Positions 13,986 to 21,023 of a DNA stretch of 28,361 nt are shown one piece after another. Positions within the stretch are counted from its first letter, which is position 1. Each line of letters begins with the position of its first letter. The translations under genes were made by a program, and so were the position numbers. A model generated the notes under the pieces. It was not told where the DNA came from. It was given only the letters and a program-made list of their open reading frames with translations, and did no database searches. The stretch is from an uncultured Eubacteriales bacterium (GTDB taxonomy: Bacteria > Bacillota > Clostridia > Christensenellales > CAG-138), in assembly GCA_900546845.1 (NCBI GenBank), contig UREK01000025.1:1-28361 (forward strand). The letters are read 5' to 3'.

Positions 13986-16118
13986 ATGAAAAAGGAAAAG
14001 CGGCGGCCGCAAGCCCTCCCTGCGCTCATGGTGCGCTTTGGCGCTCTGCTCTTAGCCCTGTGGCTTATGTGCATGGTGCTCATTACGCTGGGGGTAACCC
14101 AATATGTTTTCGGTGAACTCACCACAACAGGGCTCGATTTTGCCGAATATGTCTATATGGTGGGGCGATTCGGATACCTTTATGGGGAATATCCCAGCGA
14201 TGCCTGGATAGAGCAGCGGCGGCAGATGCCGGGTGTGGTGGAATATTTCATGAACGAGGCCATCGCAAAATCCAGCGCGGGGATCTCGGCGCCAAGCTAT
14301 GATTTCTATCCGGAGCCATACTTTCCGGATTGGCTGGATATCCTTCAAGGAAGCGATGCCTGCGAAACAGCTGTTCTCTTTATGGACCGCGATGGCAACA
14401 TCATCCGCGAGAGCGGAGATTTTCTATACTTCGGCTATGTAACGGAGGCGGAATGGGACGCCGGCAGCGATGTTGGCACGGCCTACGGCTGGATCGATCT
14501 CGGCGCGGAGGATGATTCCAGGTACGGCAGCCTGCGCGCCATGTATGCGGAGGATAAAAGCCTTTGGGATCTCTCTGTTCTGCGCCTAACAGGCTATTTT
14601 GAGGGTTCCCGCTTTGAGCCTCTGGCTATGGATATTCTAACACAGGGCGCTTACTATGATGCTCTGGAATCGGCAAGCCCGCATGGCAGCGATTCCGATT
14701 CCACCGAAGAAAATGCCGTTGAACCCCAAACACCCGATCTCAGCGATTCTGCCACCACCTCCGGCTCCGGCGGCGGTGAAAGCCCGGCCTATACCATAAG
14801 CGAGCTCGATGCCATGGGGCTTCTTGCATGGGAAGCGGAGTTTGATCACACGGCTTCCGCCGGGCGGGAGCTTGCGACCATCTATGCCACCTATCCCGGT
14901 ATGGCGCTTTATGAGCCAAAAGGCATGGTTTCTTATAAAGGCGTTGAACAGCACGAAAATCTCCTCGCGCTTCTCGGTACCATGGGGGCCTACAGCAACA
15001 GCGGGAGGAATTCGGTCTATTCCGGCGCCTCCAAATTCGATCTTTGGGATCTTGTGGTGTTCAGCAGCTGGGGAATTAGGGATTTTTCGGGATATGACGC
15101 TGCATCGGGCGACCCCGTCCCGGAGCGGGAATATACCATCCTTACTGCCCTCCGGGCAAGTCCCCTCAAGATCGCCATGCACTTTTTAAAAAACGTTTAT
15201 CCCGCCACGTTTGCCCTTGCAGCTTTTGGCTTCCTGCTCGTGCGCCGCAGCGCCAAAAAGCATTTGATTGCGCCTGTGCAGGCCATCAACCAAGGCATAG
15301 CAGAAGGCTGGGTCCATCTTCTGCAGTTTCGGGAGAAGCCGCCCAAATGGGAGGAACCCTACGCGCTTGCTTCCCACTATGCCGACACACAGGACGCCCT
15401 GCGCACAGGCAAAAACGAGATTGCCCGCTTAAGCACGGCGCTCGAATATGCTGAAACGGCAGAGCAGAACCGGCGGCAAATGACCTCCAGCATCGCCCAC
15501 GAGCTGAAAACGCCCCTCGCCATCATCCACAGCTATGCGGAAGGCTTGAAGGAACATATCGCTGAGGATAAGCGGGATAAATATATCGACGTCATCCTTT
15601 CCGAAACCGAACGGCTGGATGGCATGGTGCTGGAAATGCTGGATCTATCCCGCCTGGAGGCGGGAAAAGTAAAGCTATCCCGCGACGTATTTTCGCTGAT
15701 TGCGCTCACGCGCACCATCTTTGAAAAGCTGGAAATGGCTGCACGGGCAAAGGAGCTGCAGATCGAATTCCGTTTCCCGGAGGATTTTACGATCACGGCA
15801 GATGAAAGCCGCATCGCACAGGTGATCGAAAACTTTGCCACAAACGCCATCAAATACACGCCCGCAGGCGGCCACATCGTGGTGAAAATTGAGCGCAGGC
15901 GCGATGGGGCCCTGTTTTCCATCGAAAATGAGAGCGCGCCTTTATCCGCGGAAGCGCTGCGCAAAGTGTGGGATACGTTCTACCGGGCCGATGCATCCCG
16001 CTCCAGCAGCGGCACAGGCCTCGGGCTTGCCATCGCAAAAAACATCATTGTGCTGCACGGCGGCAGGTGTGCTGCGCGCAACACAAAAAGCGGCGTGGAA
16101 TTCAGCTTTACGATTTAG
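13986..16118 (+). CDS. Sensor histidine kinase with large extracytoplasmic domain
   Basis: A 710-residue membrane kinase that senses an external signal and phosphorylates the adjacent response regulator. Segment 1 lies at about residues 15-37. Then comes an unusually large external region (~38-400) with no recognised domain, which includes an acidic Ser/Gly-rich linker at about 232-265 (DSDSTEENAVEP; SGSGGGES). Segment 2 lies at about 402-420. A short cytoplasmic linker with a weak HAMP-like start (APVQAINQGIAEG) leads to HisKA with the phospho-acceptor His505 (SSIAHELKTPL). The ATPase domain follows with the N box (ENFATNAIKYTP, ~614) and the G box (SGTGLGLAIAKNI, ~675). All catalytic motifs are intact. 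The signal is unknown. A terminator follows at 16237-16281. Confidence 0.93.
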   Translation: MKKEKRRPQALPALMVRFGALLLALWLMCMVLITLGVTQYVFGELTTTGLDFAEYVYMVGRFGYLYGEYPSDAWIEQRRQMPGVVEYFMNEAIAKSSAGISAPSYDFYPEPYFPDWLDILQGSDACETAVLFMDRDGNIIRESGDFLYFGYVTEAEWDAGSDVGTAYGWIDLGAEDDSRYGSLRAMYAEDKSLWDLSVLRLTGYFEGSRFEPLAMDILTQGAYYDALESASPHGSDSDSTEENAVEPQTPDLSDSATTSGSGGGESPAYTISELDAMGLLAWEAEFDHTASAGRELATIYATYPGMALYEPKGMVSYKGVEQHENLLALLGTMGAYSNSGRNSVYSGASKFDLWDLVVFSSWGIRDFSGYDAASGDPVPEREYTILTALRASPLKIAMHFLKNVYPATFALAAFGFLLVRRSAKKHLIAPVQAINQGIAEGWVHLLQFREKPPKWEEPYALASHYADTQDALRTGKNEIARLSTALEYAETAEQNRRQMTSSIAHELKTPLAIIHSYAEGLKEHIAEDKRDKYIDVILSETERLDGMVLEMLDLSRLEAGKVKLSRDVFSLIALTRTIFEKLEMAARAKELQIEFRFPEDFTITADESRIAQVIENFATNAIKYTPAGGHIVVKIERRRDGALFSIENESAPLSAEALRKVWDTFYRADASRSSSGTGLGLAIAKNIIVLHGGRCAARNTKSGVEFSFTI

Positions 16119-16236
16119 CCTCCCTGCAAGGCTTCTTTTAAGGCAGCGCCATGCGTCTAAATCAAAACGGCGCAAGCGCGCCGCGCAGCAAAGGTCTGCA
16201 TCCCCTTAACTGTGCGCACCCCGATTTAATAAAGCT

Positions 16237-16281
16237 CGGCGGCATGCAATTTGGCTTTGCTTATGCATGCCGCCGCTTTTC
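16237..16281 (+). terminator. Terminator of the two-component operon
   Basis: A perfect 12-bp stem (16237-16248 with 16264-16275) has a 15-base loop and CTTTTC after it. It lies ~120 bases past the kinase stop codon; I see nothing else in 16119-16236. Confidence 0.75.
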
Positions 16282-16314
16282 TAGCATTTCATTTGCGCTT
16301 GCAATGAGGTGCGT

Positions 16315-16665
16315 TTAATCGTCGATATAAACCGTATACTGAATGGAGTTGTCAAAGGCAATGCCGATGGAACCATATTCCTTGGAACCTTCATATTCCC
16401 CTGCGAGCTCCTGCACGGCACCGCTTGCAAGCGAAACGGAAAGCGCATTCGCAGGATATTCCGCATCTGCGAGGAAGCTATATTCGGGAAGGAGATACGC
16501 AAAGCGGTATTCCTCCTTGTCCGGATGGTTTTCAACGACCCAAGCCTTGAGCGCTTCCGCGAGTTCGGGCAGTTTTTCTACGGTCAATGCGGTTTCTTTC
16601 TGCGGGCGTTCCGCAGCGGCGCTCTGCTGCAGCTCCTGCCCCGGTGCATAGGAATACAGCGTCAT
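16315..16665 (-). CDS. Unknown protein, possibly the severed C-terminal part of the upstream gene
   Basis: An annotated product of 116 residues from ATG 16665, rich in Glu, Ala and aromatic residues, with a beta-rich C-terminus (SIQYTVYIDD). I recognise no family. The reading frame extends 20 codons upstream without interruption and with protein-like content (SDDFIKTKANYAAPEGG) up to the TGA at 16726, which is the stop codon of the upstream membrane-protein gene in the same frame. The Shine-Dalgarno before ATG 16665 is poor (GGCGGGG). So it may be translated separately, or it may be the downstream half of a ~230-residue membrane-anchored protein broken by a nonsense codon. The surrounding composition is less GC-biased than average. 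Confidence 0.55.
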   Translation of the reverse strand: MTLYSYAPGQELQQSAAAERPQKETALTVEKLPELAEALKAWVVENHPDKEEYRFAYLLPEYSFLADAEYPANALSVSLASGAVQELAGEYEGSKEYGSIGIAFDNSIQYTVYIDD

Positions 16666-16725
16666 TGCCCCGCCTTCCGGCGCAGCGTAATTTGCTTTTG
16701 TTTTTATGAAATCGTCGCTCGCGTT

Positions 16726-17007
16726 TCAGCCGATAAAATAGGTTCCCGTTAACCGATAAAACAGAATGCAAAAAATCGAAAAAGCGCAATAGAGTCCAAG
16801 AATGATATAAATGATCCGGGCAGACCATTGTTCATTCACCTGCCACAGGATGAAAAGTTCCAGCAACATAAAGCCACGCACAAAGAGTGCAAACAGATGA
16901 TTTCTGGAAAAGAATGTCAAAACAAAGGCGAGGCCGATCATGTCCATGCCGCGCACCTGCGAAAAGCGAAGGAATTTATCCCATTCAGCTTTGAGTTTTC
17001 GTGCCAT
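16726..17007 (-). CDS. Small membrane protein
   Basis: A 93-residue protein with a basic, amphipathic N-terminus (MARKLKAEWDKFLRF) and three predicted membrane helices at about residues 21-34, 38-56 and 63-85. The N-terminal charge suggests a cytoplasmic N-terminus. There is no recognised family. The start ATG 17007 has GAGGAG 10 bases upstream, and a clear promoter lies at 17114-17141. It ends in a TGA directly followed, in frame, by 20 open codons and the 116-residue frame. It may therefore be the N-terminal part of a longer membrane protein with a soluble C-terminal domain. It may work as a small membrane component of unknown role. Confidence 0.7.
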   Translation of the reverse strand: MARKLKAEWDKFLRFSQVRGMDMIGLAFVLTFFSRNHLFALFVRGFMLLELFILWQVNEQWSARIIYIILGLYCAFSIFCILFYRLTGTYFIG

Positions 17008-17113
17008 AGCGCCTGCACTCCTCACTATATGCCTATTGCGGTTTATAAAAAACGTGTTTATAGAGAGCAAACTTGAATGGATCTGCAGCAAAGTAACTTC
17101 TATTCATTTCATT

Positions 17114-17141
17114 ATAATATAATGCGAGGCCATTGTGTCAA
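17114..17141 (-). promoter_or_regulatory. Promoter of the small membrane protein gene
   Basis: On the minus strand a perfect TTGACA (17141-17136), 16 bases, then TATTAT (17119-17114). Start near 17107, giving a ~100 base leader without an evident structure. Confidence 0.75.
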
Positions 17142-17348
17142 GACATACCCTTTTTTATGCGTTGCAGTTGGTTTTGCAATGGAAACAAATACGCCCGCTC
17201 GCGAATCGTAAATTGCAGCCTTGCTTGGTTTGCATCAAGCCTAAATCCCCAAAGATGCCGGGCAGCAAAGAGGGTTCCGTGGCGCAAACACGCGCAAATA
17301 CAAAGAGGCCCTGCCGCTTACCAATGGCCTGTGCTCCCTCTTTAGCAA
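17142..17348. other. Non-coding gap
   Basis: Between the membrane-protein promoter and the hairpin after ygeW I see no gene with a ribosome binding site, no RNA gene and no repeat. Open frames here have poor composition. Confidence 0.5.
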
Positions 17349-17380
17349 GCGGAGGGCTTTGCATCTGCAAAGCCCTCCGC
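17349..17380. terminator. Perfect hairpin downstream of ygeW
   Basis: A 15-bp perfect stem (17349-17363 with 17366-17380) has only TC between the arms. It sits 18 bases past the leftward ygeW stop. No T-tract follows on the minus strand; on the plus strand the sequence is T-rich but broken. It likely marks the 3' end of the ygeY-ygeW transcript. Confidence 0.55.
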
Positions 17381-17398
17381 AATTCTTTCTCTTCGTTT

Positions 17399-18592
17399 TT
17401 ACCCGTTATGCCGCTTCGTCCCCTGTTCCTCCAGCTCCTTGAGCTTGGCGGAAGGATCTTTCACCTTGGCGAGGAAGATCATTGCCGCGATGATGTACGG
17501 CTTGAAGGATGCCTGCTTGTAAAGCGGGTCGCGGTAGCGGTCGAATACGCTTGCGGCGACCTCGCCGTGCTCGCAGGAAACGTCCGTGATGTCCGCGGGC
17601 AGGCAGTGCAGGTAGAGCGCCTTGCCATTCTTGGTGAGCTGCATCATCTCCTCGGTGCACTCCCAGTCCATGTGCTCCGCGTTCTGCGCAAGCAGCCGCT
17701 GTTCAAGCGCCTTGATGCCCTCGAAATCGCCGTTGCCGTAAAGCTCCGTGCGCTCCTCCATGGCCTTGAAGGGCGCCCAGGATTTCGGGTATACAACGTC
17801 CGCGTCTTTGAACGCTTCCTTCATGTCGTTAGTGATCTCAAATTTTCCGCCAAACTGTTCGGAATTCTTCTTCGCAACCTCGACGACCTCATCCATCACC
17901 TCATAGCCCTCGGGATAGGCGAGCGTCACATCCATGCCCATGCGGGTCATGAGGCCGATTACGCCCTGCGGCACGGAGAGCGGCTTGCCGTAGCTTGGAG
18001 AATATGCCCAGGTCATGGCGATCTTCTTGCCCTTGAGGTTCTCCACGCCGCCGAATTCATGGATGAGGTGCAGCATGTCAGCCATGCACTGGGTCGGGTG
18101 GTCGATGTCGCACTGGAGGTTTACGAGCGTGGGCTTCTGCTCCAGCACGCCCGCCTTGTGGCCCTCGGTCACCGCGTCCACGACGTTGTGCATGTAGGCG
18201 TTGCCCTTGCCGATGTACATATCGTCCCGGATGCCGATGACGTCCGCCATGAAGGAGATCATGTTCGCGGTCTCACGCACGGTTTCGCCATGGGCGATCT
18301 GGCTCTTGCCCTCGTCCAGATCCTGCACTTCAAGGCCGAGCAGGTTGCAAGCCGAGGCAAACGAGAAGCGCGTGCGCGTGGAATTATCGCGGAAAAGGCT
18401 GATGCCAAGGCCGCTGTCGAAGATCTTCGCGGAGATGTTGTTCTCGCGGAGGTGGCGCAGCGCGTCCGCCACGGTAAACACGGCTTCGAGCTCGTCGCGC
18501 GTTTTTTCCCAGGTGAGGAAAAAGTCGCCCTCGTACATGTTCTCAAAGTTCAGCTTGTCGAGTTTGTCGGTGAACTGCTTTACGTTGCTCAT
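17399..18592 (-). CDS. ygeW: Knotted carbamoyltransferase YgeW
   Basis: A 397-residue member of the aspartate/ornithine carbamoyltransferase superfamily, in the YgeW branch found in selenium-linked purine catabolic clusters. The carbamoyl-phosphate site is intact: STRTR at 71-75, the HPTQ motif at 165-168 (CDIDHPTQ) and HCLPA at 329-333. These enzymes can transfer or release carbamoyl groups; the natural amine substrate of YgeW is not settled, and a role in phosphorolysis of a carbamoylated purine breakdown product, feeding carbamate kinase and ATP, is the usual inference. The length equals that of the E. coli protein. ATG 18592 is chosen over ATG 18604, which lies within the GGAGG ribosome site. 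It begins 14 bases after ygeY and is the last gene of the leftward operon. Confidence 0.94.
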   Translation of the reverse strand: MSNVKQFTDKLDKLNFENMYEGDFFLTWEKTRDELEAVFTVADALRHLRENNISAKIFDSGLGISLFRDNSTRTRFSFASACNLLGLEVQDLDEGKSQIAHGETVRETANMISFMADVIGIRDDMYIGKGNAYMHNVVDAVTEGHKAGVLEQKPTLVNLQCDIDHPTQCMADMLHLIHEFGGVENLKGKKIAMTWAYSPSYGKPLSVPQGVIGLMTRMGMDVTLAYPEGYEVMDEVVEVAKKNSEQFGGKFEITNDMKEAFKDADVVYPKSWAPFKAMEERTELYGNGDFEGIKALEQRLLAQNAEHMDWECTEEMMQLTKNGKALYLHCLPADITDVSCEHGEVAASVFDRYRDPLYKQASFKPYIIAAMIFLAKVKDPSAKLKELEEQGTKRHNG

Positions 18593-18606
18593 CTTGGCCT
18601 CCATGC

Positions 18607-19977
18607 TTATTTGATGTCGTTGTTGGTCTTTCCGGCGCGGAACTGGACGACGTCGCCGGTCTTATTCTCTTCTTTGTAGAACAGCGGCGTTGCGGCGTAG
18701 ACGGCCGCGCATACCACGAGGTCCTGCTTCCAGGTGATCTCGTTGGGCGCGTGCGCCTGGGATTCCGCACCAGGGCCGAAGCCCACGCAGGGGATGCCAT
18801 AACGGCCCTGGATGGATACGCCGTTGGTGGAGAACGTCCACTTGTCGATCAGCGGGCGGTTGCGCTTTTCCATCGCGGAGGGCGCGCCGACACGCTTTTC
18901 GCCGTAAAGCGCCTTATGCGCGTCCGCAACGGCCTGCACGTGGGCGGCAGTCTCCTTGTTGATCCACGTCGGGAAATAGCACTCCGTTTCGTATTTGAGC
19001 CCCGTCCAGGCCGGGCGGTCATACATGTACATGGAAACCTGCACATCGTCGCCATACTTTTTGCAGGACGGAAGGTTGCGGATCTCCTCCAGGCAGGAAT
19101 CCCAGGTTTCGCCGGCGGTCATGCGGCGGTCGAGCGACACGGCGCAGGAATCCGCGACCGCGCAGCGGCTGGGCGAGGTGTAGAAGATCTGGGAAACCGT
19201 GATCGTGCCGCGCCCGAGGAAGCGGGCGTCCTCGTAATGCTCCGGGTTGAACTCCGGCTCGAGCATCTTCACAAGGCCCTTGACCGCATCCTCCGGCCCG
19301 CAGCCGTTCTCGTTCAGCGCGCGAACCTCCTCAAGAATGTCCGCCATTTTATAGATGGCGTTATCGCCGCGCTCCGGCGCGCTGCCGTGGCAGGAAACGC
19401 CCTTCACGTCCACGCGGATTTCCATCCTGCCGCGGTGGCCGCGGTATACGCCGCCGTCGGTCGGCTCCGTGGAAACCACGAACTCGGGGACGATCTTGTC
19501 TTCGTTGTAGATATACTGCCAGCAGAGGCCGTCGCAATCCTCTTCCTGAACGGTGGCGGCGACGAGGATCTTGTAGCCTTTCGGGATGAGGCCGAGATCC
19601 TTCATGATCTTCGCGCCATAGACTGCGCTGACTACGCCGCCCTCCTGGTCGGAACCGCCGCGGCCATAGATGATCTCGTCCGTCTCGTAGCCCTCGTAAG
19701 GGTCGTGCGCCCAGTTGGCGAGGTTGCCGATGCCGACGGTGTCGATGTGGCCGTCAAAAGCGATGATCTTGTCACCCGTGCCCATCCAGCCGAGCGCGTT
19801 GCCCTGCGGGTCGATCTCCGCCTTGTCGAAGCCAAGCGCTTCCATCTCCTGAATGGTGCGGCGGATTACGCCCTCTTCCCCGCAGCTCTCACTCGGGATG
19901 CGGATGAGGTCGCGCAGGAATTTCGTCATTTGCGGGAGGTACTGTTCGGAAGCCTTTTTGATCTCATCGAAGTTCAT
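18607..19977 (-). CDS. ygeY: YgeY-type M20 family metallohydrolase
   Basis: A 456-residue peptidase-M20/ArgE/DapE-type hydrolase. The di-metal site is visible: His77 and Asp79 (FDGHIDTV), bridging Asp110 (GRGGSDQEGG), catalytic Glu145-Glu146 (TVQEEDCDG), Glu171 (STEPTDGG) and a dimerisation-domain His197 (VSCHGSAPERG). YgeY cleaves an amide bond in the selenium/purine cluster; it is counted among the genes needed for anaerobic purine breakdown in gut bacteria, with the exact substrate uncertain. The C-terminus is longer than in the E. coli protein. Start: ATG 19977 (spacing 10-11 from AAAGGA) or ATG 19989, which overlaps the Shine-Dalgarno. Co-transcribed with the PAS-HTH regulator upstream and ygeW downstream. 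Confidence 0.93.
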   Translation of the reverse strand: MNFDEIKKASEQYLPQMTKFLRDLIRIPSESCGEEGVIRRTIQEMEALGFDKAEIDPQGNALGWMGTGDKIIAFDGHIDTVGIGNLANWAHDPYEGYETDEIIYGRGGSDQEGGVVSAVYGAKIMKDLGLIPKGYKILVAATVQEEDCDGLCWQYIYNEDKIVPEFVVSTEPTDGGVYRGHRGRMEIRVDVKGVSCHGSAPERGDNAIYKMADILEEVRALNENGCGPEDAVKGLVKMLEPEFNPEHYEDARFLGRGTITVSQIFYTSPSRCAVADSCAVSLDRRMTAGETWDSCLEEIRNLPSCKKYGDDVQVSMYMYDRPAWTGLKYETECYFPTWINKETAAHVQAVADAHKALYGEKRVGAPSAMEKRNRPLIDKWTFSTNGVSIQGRYGIPCVGFGPGAESQAHAPNEITWKQDLVVCAAVYAATPLFYKEENKTGDVVQFRAGKTNNDIK

Positions 19978-20047
19978 GGTGTCTGCCATCCTTTCTGTCA
20001 ATGAAATTGGAGAATTGGAACTGTGCCTTAGAATCGCCCCCGGGCGC

Positions 20048-20698
20048 TCAGGATTGCTGCCCGCCGGCGCTGCTGGTGTCCAGATAGGAATACAGCGTGT
20101 ATTTGCTAATCCCAAAATATTTCGCAATCTTGTCCCCGCTCTTGGTGATAAGCATCGCCCCCGCGTCGTTCAGGTAGCCGATGGCCTTCACCTTGTCCTC
20201 CTTGTTCATCATGGCGACGGGCTTGCCGACGATGCGCACGGATTGCTCCAGGAGTTCGTCCAGCAGATCATTCACGTTCGTGGGGATGCGTTCCGGCTCA
20301 CTCGCCGGCCGCGGATCCTGCACAAGTGCATCCATGGTGGCCTTGGCCATCATGAGTGCCGTCAGGTCGTAATTGACGCAGAAGATGCCCGTGGGCCTGC
20401 CTTCCTCGTCGTTGATATACACGGTGCTCGAGCGCAGGATACGGCCGTCCGCCGTCTGCGTCAGGTAGTTGTATTGATCCGGAAGGTTCCGCCGCCCCTC
20501 CTTCATCGCCTCGAGCGCGATGTGCGAAGGCCCTGCGTCTGCGCTGCGGCGGGATACATGGCCGTTTTCAATGACGGCGATGGTGTTCTCCGGATCGCCC
20601 GAGGAAATATCGTGTACGACGATCTCGCAGTTGTCCCCAAACTGGGCGGAAAGCGCCTTTGCAAGCCGCTTGAGCAGGTCGAGCGTCATTTCCTGCAT
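20048..20698 (-). CDS. YheO/DauR-family PAS-HTH transcriptional regulator
   Basis: A 216-residue cytoplasmic regulator. Residues ~5-118 form the YheO-like PAS domain (CEIVVHDIS, then NDEEGRPTGIFCVNYDLT). Residues ~165-206 form a C-terminal HTH (DAGAMLITKSGDKIAKYFGISKYTLYSYLD), the DauR arrangement. It is the first gene of the ygeY-ygeW operon and is divergent from ssnA-ygfK-xdh. It very likely senses a purine or degradation intermediate and controls both arms from the shared intergenic region; that is inference from position. ATG 20698 has GAGGAGGT 6 bases upstream, and a promoter lies at 20728-20755. The predicted operator is the dyad at 20845-20862. Confidence 0.88.
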   Translation of the reverse strand: MQEMTLDLLKRLAKALSAQFGDNCEIVVHDISSGDPENTIAVIENGHVSRRSADAGPSHIALEAMKEGRRNLPDQYNYLTQTADGRILRSSTVYINDEEGRPTGIFCVNYDLTALMMAKATMDALVQDPRPASEPERIPTNVNDLLDELLEQSVRIVGKPVAMMNKEDKVKAIGYLNDAGAMLITKSGDKIAKYFGISKYTLYSYLDTSSAGGQQS

Positions 20699-20727
20699 GA
20701 AGGTACCTCCTCAATCCTTTTTATTCA

Positions 20728-20755
20728 AATATATCATATCCCCATAAAATTTCAA
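20728..20755 (-). promoter_or_regulatory. Promoter of the regulator-ygeY-ygeW operon
   Basis: On the minus strand TTGAAA (20755-20750), 16 bases, TATATT (20733-20728). The start near 20721 leaves a short leader containing GGAGGT. Confidence 0.65.
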
Positions 20756-20809
20756 TAGTGAATCAAAATATTTTTTAGATTCCAAAACTATTTTTTGTGG
20801 CTCAAAATC

Positions 20810-20838
20810 TTGTGTTTTTTTCTTGCCTGTGCTATGAT
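20810..20838 (+). promoter_or_regulatory. Promoter of the ssnA-ygfK-xdh operon
   Basis: TTGTGT (20810-20815), 17 bases, TATGAT (20833-20838). The start near 20845 would give a leader of ~180 bases. The region between the two divergent promoters is strikingly AT-rich, with A/T tracts repeated (20756-20820). Confidence 0.65.
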
Positions 20839-20844
20839 ATTATT

Positions 20845-20862
20845 AAATCAATAGATTGATTT
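20845..20862. promoter_or_regulatory. Palindrome at the ssnA transcription start
   Basis: AAATCAAT (20845-20852), AG, ATTGATTT (20855-20862): a perfect 8-bp dyad on the predicted start point. A dimeric repressor bound here would block the rightward promoter. The likely binder is the DauR-type regulator encoded next door. Confidence 0.5.
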
Positions 20863-20905
20863 CTCTTTTGATGTTTTGATACAGCATAGCTGCAAGGGAG
20901 TGCTT

Positions 20906-20952
20906 CGCGCGCGGGCTACAAACGTTTTTCTCCGTTTGGGCGCGCGTTTTTT
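20906..20952 (+). terminator. Intrinsic terminator inside the ssnA leader (attenuator candidate)
   Basis: Two stacked stems, 20906-20912 with 20940-20946 (7 bp) and 20919-20924 with 20933-20938 (6 bp), have an internal GGGCTA bulge and six T's at 20947-20952. It lies 72 bases before the ssnA start codon and after its promoter, so readthrough must be regulated if ssnA is expressed from there. Upstream segments (AGCA ... TGCT, 20883-20904; TAGC ... GCTA) could form alternatives. A second GC-rich hairpin follows at 20959-20982. Confidence 0.6.
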
Positions 20953-21023
20953 GTTTCCGCGCGGCGGCAGGGCTGCCCGCGCCAAATTCATGCAAACTTA
21001 TTTAGAAAGAGGAGGTTTCCCCC

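Noticed and set aside
16726..16728. TGA as a selenocysteine codon, tempting because a selenium-linked cluster is nearby
   Set aside because: I see no SECIS-like hairpin directly after it, the context is a small membrane protein without redox motifs, and other genes in the window use TGA as a normal stop.
17135..18679. 514-codon open frame antisense to ygeW
   Set aside because: It has no ribosome site and spans the hairpin and ygeW; a shadow frame.
20840..20960. Classical purine riboswitch in the ssnA leader
   Set aside because: I cannot find the conserved core segments of the guanine/adenine aptamer; only the expression platform (terminator) is evident.
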